Source: a virus. Taken from it: DNA of 51,638 nucleotides. A program made the position numbers and the translations under genes. This document shows positions 16,712 to 25,843 of this stretch, piece by piece; the first letter of the stretch is position 1; each line of letters starts with the position of its first letter. Below the pieces are notes generated by a model. It was given only the letters and a program-made list of their open reading frames with translations, was not told the DNA's origin and searched no databases. The stretch covers positions 1 to 51,638 of IMG/VR virus record IMGVR_UViG_3300042691_017774. The stretch is one strand, 5' to 3'.

Positions 16712-18129
16712 CCCGTCAATCCTCCAGCAATGTTGAATATATTTGTAGAATATGATATTACAGAAACAGCGGCATGTTGACCAGCTATTCGTAATTTTCC
16801 TTCAAATGAATTTAATGTAACACCAGAAGCTCCACTAATTCCAATTAATCCAGCACCCAGAGAAATTATTGTTGTATTATAACCAACTGGTAATCCACTA
16901 GGAACAGTTAGTGTAGATCCAGAAGATGCATTCCATGTTATTACTTTTCCATTGTCTGAAGTCAATAATTCATAAGTAGTTCCACTTAATGAGGTAATAG
17001 CATTTGAAGTAATTCTATATCCACTATCGGAAATAACAGCACCTGTAAATGTGGCACCAGCAGCTGTGATTCCATTATTAAATTCAACTATACCAGAGAA
17101 TGTCGCTCCACTAGTGACATTCATATTACCAGACACATCTAATCTATGCCCTGGTGATGTTGTATTAATTCCAACATTTCCATTAAGATCAACAAGAAGT
17201 CTAGTATTTTGAGAATCAGTATATTCAGTTCCTGGAGCACCAGTGATATTAGTATGAATCGAAACTCCCTGATCATACCTCATTTTAATAAATTGTGCTG
17301 GATCAGAAACTATCTTTTCGATTTTTTGCAATGATTGCTTTGACGCTGCTATGGCATTTCCTATAATCATTGCAGCAGCTGATGATGTCTCTGAAATAGT
17401 TCCATAGACACCAATATTCATTCTTTGTGCAGTATTTCCTACAGATTGTAATGGAACAGTTATAGAATTTCCAATAATTGCTCTGTCAACAACATTTAAT
17501 CTTGATGCTGTTAATCCACCATTAATATTAACGACACCACTAAATGTGGCTCCAGCAGCATTCAGTGCTCCAGTTATAGTGGGCGACTGTAAAGTTGGAG
17601 ATATTATAGTTCCATTGGCATAAATTGTATCTGCATTTATTTCAATAATACCAGGTATATTATCGTTATCACCTCCAGCCAATCTAATTGATGCTGGGCT
17701 TGGAACCAATGCATTTGATTCCTCTGATGCTAATGTAAAATATTTTCCAGCTGCTGTAACAAATCCTGCCTTATGTGCTAATGTAAGTCCATTTTCACTA
17801 GGATCATCGAATAGAATTGCATTTCCAGAGACATCAGAAAATGTTATACCTTTGCTAAATAATCCACCAGCGGAGGTAAATCCTGCATTAAATACTTGAC
17901 GAACGGAAAATGTATTTCCTTCATTTATTCTTGCTACATTTGTTACTGCTCCAGTGGCACCATTTATGGATGTAACAATAGCATTTTGGTCGTGTAAAGT
18001 AACTACACCACCAACTGCATTTCCAACAAATATTTTTTTATCATTTACATTTACTGCAAGTTCTCCAGCGGACAATCCTGCTGGAGCAGAACCTGGAGTA
18101 AATGAATTTTTTGTTATTACTTTTGCCAT
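16708..18129 (-). CDS. Tail-fibre-like virion structural protein
   Basis: A 473-residue protein, rich in Ala, Gly, Thr and Asn, beginning MAKVITKNSFTPGSAPAGL. The phrase 'GELAVNVNDKKIFVG' near residue 22 is the usual N-terminal pattern of phage fibre proteins that repeat short beta strands, followed by FSGVVNINGGLTA-type repeats typical of beta-helical shafts. It ends FNIAGGLTG. It overlaps the RCC1 gene by 4 bases, so they are coexpressed and could be parts of one fibre. Confidence 0.65.
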   Translation of the reverse strand: MAKVITKNSFTPGSAPAGLSAGELAVNVNDKKIFVGNAVGGVVTLHDQNAIVTSINGATGAVTNVARINEGNTFSVRQVFNAGFTSAGGLFSKGITFSDVSGNAILFDDPSENGLTLAHKAGFVTAAGKYFTLASEESNALVPSPASIRLAGGDNDNIPGIIEINADTIYANGTIISPTLQSPTITGALNAAGATFSGVVNINGGLTASRLNVVDRAIIGNSITVPLQSVGNTAQRMNIGVYGTISETSSAAAMIIGNAIAASKQSLQKIEKIVSDPAQFIKMRYDQGVSIHTNITGAPGTEYTDSQNTRLLVDLNGNVGINTTSPGHRLDVSGNMNVTSGATFSGIVEFNNGITAAGATFTGAVISDSGYRITSNAITSLSGTTYELLTSDNGKVITWNASSGSTLTVPSGLPVGYNTTIISLGAGLIGISGASGVTLNSFEGKLRIAGQHAAVSVISYSTNIFNIAGGLTG

Positions 18130-18130
18130 A

Positions 18131-18565
18131 TCAGCTCATCTGGGCAATTGGTTTTTTTATACTCTTTTTCTTATTTTCTTCTTCTTGAATTTTAATTTTT
18201 TCTAGCAATTCATTATATTTATTCGATAAAGTTTGATACTCAGATATCGCATTATTTTTTAAAGATTCTTCTCTTTTTACTTGAGATTCTAAAGAAATTA
18301 TTTTATTTAATAAAGTATTTCTTTCTTCTTCAATATTGTTTTTGCTTGTTTGAATATTATTGATTGTTTGTTCTTTTGATTGTATATCTGTTCTTAGTTG
18401 ATTTATTGTGTCGAATTCAGAATTATTTTGCGATTCTAAATCTTTATATTTGTTTTGTTCTACCATCAATTTAGCTTCTAATACTAAATTAATAGACAAT
18501 AAATCTTTGCACTTCTTTTCAAGAAATGGTATAACCACTTTTTCATTATAATTAATATTTTCCAT
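18131..18565 (-). CDS. Coiled-coil protein (144 aa)
   Basis: Almost entirely helical and rich in Lys, Glu, Asn and Gln, with heptad-like spacing from about residue 25 to 135 (NQLRTDIQSKEQTINNIQTS, then NTLLNKIISLESQVKREES). No globular domain is evident. GGAG lies before the ATG. Set between two fibre genes, it may be a fibre spacer, a trimer-forming segment or an assembly chaperone. Confidence 0.6.
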   Translation of the reverse strand: MENINYNEKVVIPFLEKKCKDLLSINLVLEAKLMVEQNKYKDLESQNNSEFDTINQLRTDIQSKEQTINNIQTSKNNIEEERNTLLNKIISLESQVKREESLKNNAISEYQTLSNKYNELLEKIKIQEEENKKKSIKKPIAQMS

Positions 18566-18582
18566 AATAAAACTCCGTTATA

Positions 18583-20064
18583 TTAATACGATCCGCCGTC
18601 AACAGTAGCTGTACTATTAGAACCAAAAAGATTATCTACTGTTACCTTTCTGTTTGTTCCATTTGCCCCATCATCAACAATTAGTAAGTCTGATCCAACT
18701 ATTGTTGTCGTTTCAGTTCCACCATCAATGTCTAATGCACTTATAGAAACTTTATTTGCTGTAGAAATAGTAGCAAGTTTAGTGTCAACTATTCCAGCAG
18801 CAGCGTTAATATCATTGTTTACTATAGAACCAGCAGCTATTTGTGCTGAAATATTGATATTTGCAGTTCCATCAAAGGATGTGGCAGTTCCATCAATATC
18901 TCCAGTAATTCCTATTGTTCTGGCTGTTTCGAATCGTCCAGCAGCATATGCTGTAAATCCTGCTGCATTTGCATCAACCCAGTTCGGTTGTGTTGCTGTT
19001 CCAGTTGATCTTATAATATAATTTGCTGTAGACGCATTAGAAGGTAGAACAACTGTTCCACCCCAGTTTGGGAATGTAGTTATTCTATCTGCTGTTGGAT
19101 TTGTAATGGTGAAAGTATTTGAAAATGTTCCTTCACCATTCATAAATTGCAATGAGGTGGCATCAGTCGCATTTGGATCAGTAAATTTAACTGTTCCTGA
19201 ATTGAGAGTTATTACTTCACTTCCAGCAGAAGCATTTCCTGTTAATTGTATGGATGCCTGTGATGTATAATCTGATAATAATGTGAGAGTTGTATTAGAA
19301 GCAGATCTTATTTGATTCGTTTGAATCGCTCCATAAGTAATTCCAGATATAACATCATTTGTAATTGCACATTCTTTGGCAAAAACAAAATATCCAGAAC
19401 TTGCATCATAACCCATAAAGCCAGTTCTACCAGCAGTATCAAAATATGTGAATGCTACACCACGATCTTTACCGCCATCAGAAACAGTTATGGGTAAACC
19501 GCCAGAAAGACCGAGAGTAATCATTGGATCATCGATAGTCATAGTATCACTATTGACTGTCGTAGTTGTTCCGTTAACTGTAAGATTACCAGTAACTGTT
19601 AGATTTGTGGTAACATTTAGCGCCCCAGGAACAGTTACTGTAGATGGCAGTGAAAGCGTAACAGCTCCAGTAGATCCAGAAACACTAATTTGATTACTTG
19701 TCCCTGCAAGTGACTGAACACCAGTATTGGTTACTGTAATTGTTTGACCTACAGTAGATACACCAATTGCAGTTCCAGCCGCAACTGTTATTGCTCCAGT
19801 CGCACCGTTAACAGAAGTAACAGCACCACCAGCAACTGAATTGTCAATATATGTTTTAACTGCGAGTTGTGATGGTATTTTATTATCACTTGCACTTGCA
19901 AAGGTAGAATCTGTACTGACTTCAGCACCTATTCTAATAGCAGGATCGCCACCAGTTTGTCCAATATATAAAGACTTAAGTCCTTGTACATATGCTGGTT
20001 CACCAAAAGTCAATCCAGTAGGGGTAGTAGATCCAGTTGTTCTCTTAATTTTAATAGTTGACAT
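18583..20064 (-). CDS. Tail-fibre-like virion structural protein ending in DGGSY
   Basis: A 493-residue protein, MSTIKIKRTTGSTTPTGL at the start, with GEPAYVQGLKSLYIGQTGG, a pattern common at the N terminus of phage fibre proteins, then a long Thr/Gly/Ala-rich beta region (NVTTNLTVTGNLTVNGTTTT). It ends ATVDGGSY, matching the tails of two other virion proteins here. Probably part of the fibre or baseplate periphery. Confidence 0.65.
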   Translation of the reverse strand: MSTIKIKRTTGSTTPTGLTFGEPAYVQGLKSLYIGQTGGDPAIRIGAEVSTDSTFASASDNKIPSQLAVKTYIDNSVAGGAVTSVNGATGAITVAAGTAIGVSTVGQTITVTNTGVQSLAGTSNQISVSGSTGAVTLSLPSTVTVPGALNVTTNLTVTGNLTVNGTTTTVNSDTMTIDDPMITLGLSGGLPITVSDGGKDRGVAFTYFDTAGRTGFMGYDASSGYFVFAKECAITNDVISGITYGAIQTNQIRSASNTTLTLLSDYTSQASIQLTGNASAGSEVITLNSGTVKFTDPNATDATSLQFMNGEGTFSNTFTITNPTADRITTFPNWGGTVVLPSNASTANYIIRSTGTATQPNWVDANAAGFTAYAAGRFETARTIGITGDIDGTATSFDGTANINISAQIAAGSIVNNDINAAAGIVDTKLATISTANKVSISALDIDGGTETTTIVGSDLLIVDDGANGTNRKVTVDNLFGSNSTATVDGGSY

Positions 20065-20077
20065 TTGTTATTCCTGT

Positions 20078-20401
20078 TTAGTAAATTCCGCCGTCTATTA
20101 ATATATATAGTTGATTTTCTATTGTTATAATATTTGACAAAGATGATATATTTATTCCATCTCCTGCTGCCAGAGTTATTCCACCAGTAAATCCATTTAA
20201 GGTTGAGACATATCCACCAGGTATGACACCCGAACCAGCTGGACCAGTAGGACCAGTCGGTCCAGGAATTCCCTGCGGACCTTGTGGTCCAGTTAGACCT
20301 ATATTATAACTTTTCCAACCAGCACCATCCCACTTCCAGGTTTTACCACCGAAAGTGTAAAGATCATTTAATAATGGTGATGATGGAAAATCTAATGGCA
20401 T
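20078..20401 (-). CDS. Short collagen-like virion protein ending in DGGIY
   Basis: A 107-residue protein. An N-terminal KTWKWDGAGWKSY segment parallels RRVWSFNGAAWDKLEGY in the 178-residue protein at 21645-22181, so they probably share an attachment domain. A short collagen-like tract follows ([19 protein letters not shown]), then a small beta end with the tail LIDGGIY. It is too short to be a full fibre; it may be a connector. Confidence 0.65.
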   Translation of the reverse strand: MPLDFPSSPLLNDLYTFGGKTWKWDGAGWKSYNIGLTGPQGPQGIPGPTGPTGPAGSGVIPGGYVSTLNGFTGGITLAAGDGINISSLSNIITIENQLYILIDGGIY

Positions 20402-20409
20402 ATTTTAGC

Positions 20410-21645
20410 TCATACCAGTTCGAACCATGAAAAATCGGCACAAATTTTTGATCCGTCATAAAGTGGTATTAATGTTATAGCAAGTACATCACTTACCCCA
20501 GTTTGAGATCTGCCCAATTGAAAATTAAAATCATTTACACTAGAAAGCTCTAAAGCACCGTTACTACTAATATAACCACCAATAATATCTGTTCCACCAG
20601 TAATATCAGTTGCTGTAATGTTATAATCTACATTTCCATTGTAATGTGTGGTCCAGGTATTTCCGGTTATTTGTGGATTTAATAAAAGACGATATTGTAC
20701 AGTATCTGGTTTGTTATTTGTTGTTTCCTGTACTATTACATTAATGTTTGATGGAACAATTACGCTGTCCAATCTATTTGAATTTAATCTTAGAGCAATT
20801 ATCGGATACTGTGTTCCTGCTGTTGCTAGTGTTTTTAAAGTTGCTCCATCATGAGTAACATTATATCTTCTACTAAATCCCTCATATCCACCTTCACTCA
20901 TTACGGACGAACATATCTGATGCATTGTGCTACCAGCTGCCTGTGATGTCAAATTTTCTATTTCATAGCGAATAGGTAAAACAGCCGTAGTCATATATGT
21001 TGTCGGATTTACATTATCATTATGAAATGTATGCGCTAATACAGGCTTTCCATCGACAAAAAAACCAGTGCGAACATCACCAACACCCAACCATTCTATG
21101 TCTGTCCAAAAAATATTTCCTTTTGTTACATCTATAGTTCTCCCAGAAGCACCAGTTCCATCAAATTTATCACCATTCCAATTAGATTGATTTACTGTTG
21201 TTATGGTATTTAATGATGCGCTTGCAAGACATATCGATAATGTTAGTCCATTTTGCTGCAAATATATGCCATTATATGGCGTACCAAATGTAGCTCCACC
21301 AGTTATTCCAAAATATCCAATTCTTTGAAGTAGACCTTCTTTTGGGGTATTCATTGAAAATGTATTCAATACCAGTAAAGATTTTCCTGGTTGATATGCA
21401 AATACTCTTTTTGTTTCTCTTGTTAGTTTACTTCCAGATGTAATACCAACAGTAAGAAGAACTGCGCTTTCATTTAATTCATATAATGCAGTTCCACCAG
21501 TAACACCAAATGTACTCCACTTATCATTCATTTGATATCTGTGCTGTGAATCAAATAAAGTAAATGGTTGGGATATTTTTAATCTGTTAAATCCATCAAC
21601 AGAATTATCTTTAAATCCAACAAGATCGTTAAATAAGTAACTCAT
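20410..21645 (-). CDS. Virion structural protein (411 aa)
   Basis: Starts at ATG 21645 (MSYLFNDLVGFKDNSVDGFNR); the stop of the gene before it and this start share one base (TAATG), with GGAG upstream. The protein is beta-rich with few charged runs and ends ICADFSWFELV. Large proteins of this type lie beside fibre genes in T4-like marine phages; a named role is not established. Confidence 0.6.
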   Translation of the reverse strand: MSYLFNDLVGFKDNSVDGFNRLKISQPFTLFDSQHRYQMNDKWSTFGVTGGTALYELNESAVLLTVGITSGSKLTRETKRVFAYQPGKSLLVLNTFSMNTPKEGLLQRIGYFGITGGATFGTPYNGIYLQQNGLTLSICLASASLNTITTVNQSNWNGDKFDGTGASGRTIDVTKGNIFWTDIEWLGVGDVRTGFFVDGKPVLAHTFHNDNVNPTTYMTTAVLPIRYEIENLTSQAAGSTMHQICSSVMSEGGYEGFSRRYNVTHDGATLKTLATAGTQYPIIALRLNSNRLDSVIVPSNINVIVQETTNNKPDTVQYRLLLNPQITGNTWTTHYNGNVDYNITATDITGGTDIIGGYISSNGALELSSVNDFNFQLGRSQTGVSDVLAITLIPLYDGSKICADFSWFELV

Positions 21646-22181
21646 TAAATTATTCTCCAACCATCTCGGTAAATAAATTGTAAAGATGCATTGTTTATAT
21701 TTATTGTAGCGGATAGCTGTCTGTCTATTTTATCTGTATATGTTGCCCCGGTAATAACAATAAATTTATTTGCATCTCCAGCATGACCAGATTCATCTTT
21801 AACTACAACGATTCTTCCAATTTCTGGGCCAGATGGTAATTTGATTCCAGCTGTTCCAGAATAACTAACACCAATATAAAAATCAGCATTTGTTGCTTGG
21901 TATGTGGCACCTGTTACGCTATTTGTTGCTTGTATTAAAACAGACGATCCATCATTTGTTGGCTGGACCCATTGTGAGCTATTTCCATCATAAATGTAAA
22001 TATATTCGATTCCAGTATCAGAATCCATCCATCTTGTGCCAAATGTAATACCAGTTGGGGGATTTTGCTGATAATAAAAAGCATAACCTTCAAGTTTGTC
22101 CCAAGCAGCCCCATTAAAAGACCACACACGGCGATTAATGCTGTGTGTGGTTCCTGTGGATGGATTTGTGGGAAATGCCAT
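21645..22181 (-). CDS. Virion structural protein (178 aa)
   Basis: MAFPTNPSTGTTHSINRRVW at the start, with a WSFNGAAW pattern shared with the collagen-like protein at 20078, then a region (IKLPSGPEIGRIVVVKDESG) like the trimer-forming tip of many phage fibres, ending YRDGWRII. An exact late promoter octamer lies 14 bases before the ATG and no clear Shine-Dalgarno sequence is seen. Confidence 0.6.
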   Translation of the reverse strand: MAFPTNPSTGTTHSINRRVWSFNGAAWDKLEGYAFYYQQNPPTGITFGTRWMDSDTGIEYIYIYDGNSSQWVQPTNDGSSVLIQATNSVTGATYQATNADFYIGVSYSGTAGIKLPSGPEIGRIVVVKDESGHAGDANKFIVITGATYTDKIDRQLSATININNASLQFIYRDGWRII

Positions 22182-22194
22182 AGTTCTATAGCAT

Positions 22195-22202
22195 TATTTA
22201 TA
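22195..22202 (-). promoter_or_regulatory. T4-type late promoter octamer TATAAATA
   Basis: Exact TATAAATA on the minus strand, the box recognised by gp55-type late sigma factors. Transcription would start at about 22189, giving an 8-base leader before the 178-residue fibre gene. It probably begins the fibre operon that runs left. Confidence 0.75.
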
Positions 22203-22208
22203 ACAATT

Positions 22209-23435
22209 TTAGGTCTTTTGCTTTTTTCTCTCTTTGAACTTTTTCTTCTTTTGTTGAGCATTTTCCAGTTGCTCTTTCTGTGCAACTTGCTGTTGTTGTA
22301 TCATTTGTTGCTGTTGTTTTGAAATATTTTCCATTATTTGTCTATAATTATTGTAATTGTTTTGAACTCGTTCTATGTGTTCTGTGGGAATCTTTCCACT
22401 TTCCAATAATTTCTTACATGCCAAATAACCAATTTCTGGTCGTCCAGCAGCATGTGCTGTTGCTCCCAATTCATCAAGAGCAACAAAATTATAGATTATG
22501 TCGGGTACGAACAATATTTCACCATTGGGATATGGTAATTCTGCTGCTGTCTTTGCGAAGACATATGCTGCCGCTGGTTGATCAAATTTTTGTCGAAGAA
22601 CTTGGGCAATATGAACCAATGGTTCGGCACGAATTGGTCTGTAATTATATGCATCCAAGAAAGATGCCATGATTTCAGGCCATGGTCTATCCATCATTGC
22701 GCGACAAACTGCTACTCTGTACAATGAGTAATAAACCTCTTCTTGCCAACCACCCATCTCTGCTCTTTTCTTATAAGCATTCATAGATTTTTCCCATTGC
22801 TGAGAATCAAAATATGATTGTGCGAGATAGAATTGGTATCTTGTATTTGTTGGATCTTCTACAAGTGCCTTTTCTAATAGTTCTGCATCTCTTGTATACT
22901 TCTCAACAGCGGTTATTCCAACATTTCTAGCACCCAAAGTTCTTGCATTGATATGATAATTACCTTCAATCTTTACCAATTTTGGGGTTGGATTAGAACA
23001 TGCTGGATATTCGTGAAGAACTCCAACATATTTCCAATCAGAATCTAATCTAAAAATCTGAGTTCTCCACCAAGAAAATTCAGGTTTACCCATTCTGACA
23101 ACATATCCATCAGCATCCATTTCTTGTGGAAGTTTAAGAGTACCTTCTACACAATCGTCTGCGTCAATCATCCATGCATATTCCGCCTTGCCTTTTGCAT
23201 GTTCCAACACTAGACTTCTGTTGTGACCAAAGTTCTTCCACTCATCTTGGTGTAGTTCTCCAGGAATTCCTTTTTCTTCGAAGAACTTCTTGATAATATC
23301 TTGAGTTCCATCTGTAGAACCAGTATCTGATATTACCCAATAATCAATTTGGTTGTAAATAGAATTTAAGCACTCATGAATAATATGAGACTCATTCTTG
23401 ACGATCATACATAGTGTTAATTTTGGTTTCATCAT
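22209..23435 (-). CDS. Glycosyltransferase family 2 with TPR-like helical region
   Basis: A 408-residue protein. The first 130 residues are a GT-A fold: LCMIVKNES, DTGSTDGTQD, and WMIDADDCVEG holding the DxD-like metal site. Residues about 170-300 form helical pairs like TPR units (TNTRYQFYLAQSYFDSQQW). The last 35 residues are Gln- and Lys-rich and probably disordered. GT2 enzymes with TPR tails often act on protein-bound or surface glycans. The donor sugar is unknown. Confidence 0.8.
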   Translation of the reverse strand: MMKPKLTLCMIVKNESHIIHECLNSIYNQIDYWVISDTGSTDGTQDIIKKFFEEKGIPGELHQDEWKNFGHNRSLVLEHAKGKAEYAWMIDADDCVEGTLKLPQEMDADGYVVRMGKPEFSWWRTQIFRLDSDWKYVGVLHEYPACSNPTPKLVKIEGNYHINARTLGARNVGITAVEKYTRDAELLEKALVEDPTNTRYQFYLAQSYFDSQQWEKSMNAYKKRAEMGGWQEEVYYSLYRVAVCRAMMDRPWPEIMASFLDAYNYRPIRAEPLVHIAQVLRQKFDQPAAAYVFAKTAAELPYPNGEILFVPDIIYNFVALDELGATAHAAGRPEIGYLACKKLLESGKIPTEHIERVQNNYNNYRQIMENISKQQQQMIQQQQVAQKEQLENAQQKKKKFKERKKQKT

Positions 23436-23449
23436 TAATATCCTTACTG

Positions 23450-23884
23450 TTATTTATTCCAACTTAGTGGATAATCTGTACATATTCCGTATACTAATGG
23501 TATTTCTTTTTTTAAACCCAATTCTACTGTTATTCCATGTTCAATATAATTGTTTGGATATAACCAAGGATATCCTTTAGAAGTTAAAGTCATTTTATCA
23601 GTCTCATGCCAAAAATAATTTAAGTCTGTATCGTTATACAATTGTTGCAATGCATTTAAATTTTTAACATGACACCAAAGTTTACTTGATCTGCTATTCA
23701 ACCAAAATTTACTCACAAGATATGTTGGATCATCATGTCCCAAATAAAAATTTCCATACAAAAACCAAATATCGATTTCAACATCAAATCCCTCATCTAT
23801 TGCTTGCTGAATATATGTTGGATTATTTTCACAATCTAATTTTGGTCCATTTAAATTTCCTCTGTGTGATATGATCTTAGTCAT
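23450..23884 (-). CDS. Glycerophosphodiesterase-like protein (144 aa)
   Basis: MTKIISHRGNLNGP carries the HRG motif of GDPD enzymes; VEIDIWF and LGHDDPTYLV follow in the family order, with WCHVKN and FWHETD further on. GDPD barrels are usually near 250 residues, so this is a reduced or partly degenerate form. It overlaps the methyltransferase stop upstream. In a glycan cluster it might act on a phosphodiester-linked sugar. Confidence 0.6.
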   Translation of the reverse strand: MTKIISHRGNLNGPKLDCENNPTYIQQAIDEGFDVEIDIWFLYGNFYLGHDDPTYLVSKFWLNSRSSKLWCHVKNLNALQQLYNDTDLNYFWHETDKMTLTSKGYPWLYPNNYIEHGITVELGLKKEIPLVYGICTDYPLSWNK

Positions 23885-25058
23885 ATATTTGTACTTCCGG
23901 TAACATTACTATAATTTTACCTTTATAATGAGGTCTTAAACTTTTTATAATGTGATCTTTAAAATTATGCGCCATAATAATTAAATATTCTGGTTGATCT
24001 GTATATAAAACTTCTCTATTTACAATTTCTAGTCCAACTCCCGGAACAAATTTTCCCTGCTTTTCTTTTGTATCATCTACAATATATTTAATCTTAGATC
24101 TTATAAAGTCAGGATCTAAACAATTTAAATACACACATCCCTTTGCTGCTGCTCCAAAACAAGCAAAAGATCCACCCCTGCTTGCCAATCTAGATAAAAA
24201 TATCTTATCTTGGATTAATTTTGTAGAGATTTTATTTGCCCATTTTGTAAAATCATATTCATTTTCTTTTTGTAGATAAGGAGTCACAACACTTTTATCT
24301 GTTTCTCTTTTATTAGTTGAAATTATTCTTAATGTTCCTCCATGTATTTTTTGTTCACTTATTGAGATAATACCTAACCCGTATTGTTCAAAAAGTTTTA
24401 CAAGAGGAGTCACTAACCAATAATAATAATGTTCATGATATGTTTGATCAAATTGATCAGTTTCTACTGTTGTAAGAAAATAAGGAAATTCTAAAACCCA
24501 TATTCCATCTAAATTATCTCGAATTCCTTTTAAAAATTTATGCACATCTGATGTGTGTTGAAATACATTGGTTGATGTTATAAGATTGGCTTTTCTTTCT
24601 AACTGTACATCTCCCCAAAAAGAATTTATATATTGTATTCCCTTTGATTCATTTTCTTCTTTGAAAGACTCACTTGCATCCACATTTATAAGATCAATTT
24701 CTCCTAAATTAAAATCAAATTGACTCTTTAAAGAAGACAGCAATGTTCCGTCATTTCCACCAATATCAACTATTAGTGGTTTAACTTCTGGTTTTTTAAA
24801 TGGAGTTGCACCAAATATTAAATGTTCAATATCATACCACATTCTCTTGCAATGCTGAATGTATGGTTCACTTACTCCTGATTTATAATAATAAGTTGAA
24901 TATAATTCTGATGGATCAACAACAGTATCCAATCTCATAATTAAATTATCATCTTGAATAATTCGTAATGAATATTTTGTTGCATTTAATGCTTCTTCTT
25001 TTGAATTTTTTAAATTATTTACTAAAGGTATTTTGCCAAGATCTAAAATTGTGTTCAT
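23877..25058 (-). CDS. Sugar C-methyltransferase-like protein
   Basis: A 393-residue SAM-dependent enzyme resembling C-methyltransferases that act on nucleotide-linked deoxysugars (TylCIII/NovU group). SAM loop VDIGGNDGTLL at about 95, QTYHEHYYYW and HGGTLRI in the middle, and the C-terminal domain with CFGAAAKGCVYLN. The N-terminal zinc-binding cysteines usual in the family are not visible. GGAATC precedes the ATG. Confidence 0.75.
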   Translation of the reverse strand: MNTILDLGKIPLVNNLKNSKEEALNATKYSLRIIQDDNLIMRLDTVVDPSELYSTYYYKSGVSEPYIQHCKRMWYDIEHLIFGATPFKKPEVKPLIVDIGGNDGTLLSSLKSQFDFNLGEIDLINVDASESFKEENESKGIQYINSFWGDVQLERKANLITSTNVFQHTSDVHKFLKGIRDNLDGIWVLEFPYFLTTVETDQFDQTYHEHYYYWLVTPLVKLFEQYGLGIISISEQKIHGGTLRIISTNKRETDKSVVTPYLQKENEYDFTKWANKISTKLIQDKIFLSRLASRGGSFACFGAAAKGCVYLNCLDPDFIRSKIKYIVDDTKEKQGKFVPGVGLEIVNREVLYTDQPEYLIIMAHNFKDHIIKSLRPHYKGKIIVMLPEVQIYD

Positions 25059-25153
25059 ATTAAGATTCCATTATTTCACAAATTATATAATTAAATTATT
25101 TTTGTAATTTTAATCTAAAATGCAGATATAATATATTTCTATCCTTTTAATTA

Positions 25154-25843
25154 TTATCCTTGAATTTTGTGTTTATCATATCCTAAAAGCGAATTCGTGT
25201 CAAATGTGGGATTTGGATTCCAATCATCTTTTGGTTTTTCTTTTAGTAGTTTTACTGTAGAATTTGGATTGAATTTATAATTCCAAAAACCCATACATCT
25301 AAGTGACCATTCAATGTCTTCTCCTTGTCCCCAAAGAAGTTTTATGTTTAATGGATTTTTTAACATGAAGTCTCTTTTTACACACCAATAAGTTCCACTG
25401 ATATACATGTTATTGTTTGTTTTTGAATTATCATCATATGATACAAATTCTATGGGTCTTGAAAGAGTAATCCAATCTCTGTATCTCAAACCATTAGACA
25501 TTCGTATAGAATTCATACAAACATCCCAATCATTTCCAAATTTTAGATAACCATCATACCAATTTTCACAAAGTCCAACATATTCGTGTAATACGCAAAT
25601 ATTATCATTAGTTGTATTCTGAATACCGATATTTTTCTTCATCGTTATCCATGATGGTATTAAATATTCTTCAAAAAAGATAGTCTTATTAATTTTATCT
25701 TCAATTTTTTTGACTTTATCATTTTTTGGACCAACTGTAATAATTTCATAATTATCTTTTATATTTTGTTGATTACAAATAGATTTAATGACTAAGTCTA
25801 AATAGTCTCCAGTTAAATAAGAAATAACAAAAGACCACTTCAT
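25154..25843 (-). CDS. Glycosyltransferase-like protein (GT-A fold, 229 aa)
   Basis: A small GT-A-type protein: MKWSFVISYLTGDYLDLVIKS and NYEIITVGP form the nucleotide-sugar half, CVLHEYVGL replaces the usual DxD, and WGQGEDIEWSLRC supplies the acidic acceptor-side motif. Weakly conserved, so the family is tentative. It is coupled to the next glycosyltransferase upstream (ATGA). A 95-base AT-rich gap follows it on the transcript. Confidence 0.65.
   Translation of the reverse strand: MKWSFVISYLTGDYLDLVIKSICNQQNIKDNYEIITVGPKNDKVKKIEDKINKTIFFEEYLIPSWITMKKNIGIQNTTNDNICVLHEYVGLCENWYDGYLKFGNDWDVCMNSIRMSNGLRYRDWITLSRPIEFVSYDDNSKTNNNMYISGTYWCVKRDFMLKNPLNIKLLWGQGEDIEWSLRCMGFWNYKFNPNSTVKLLKEKPKDDWNPNPTFDTNSLLGYDKHKIQG

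Noticed and set aside
22065-22672. Plus-strand open frames opposite the GT2/TPR gene and fibre gene
   Set aside because: They are antisense to well-supported minus-strand genes, and the Leu-rich content mirrors Gln- and Lys-rich codons on the other strand.
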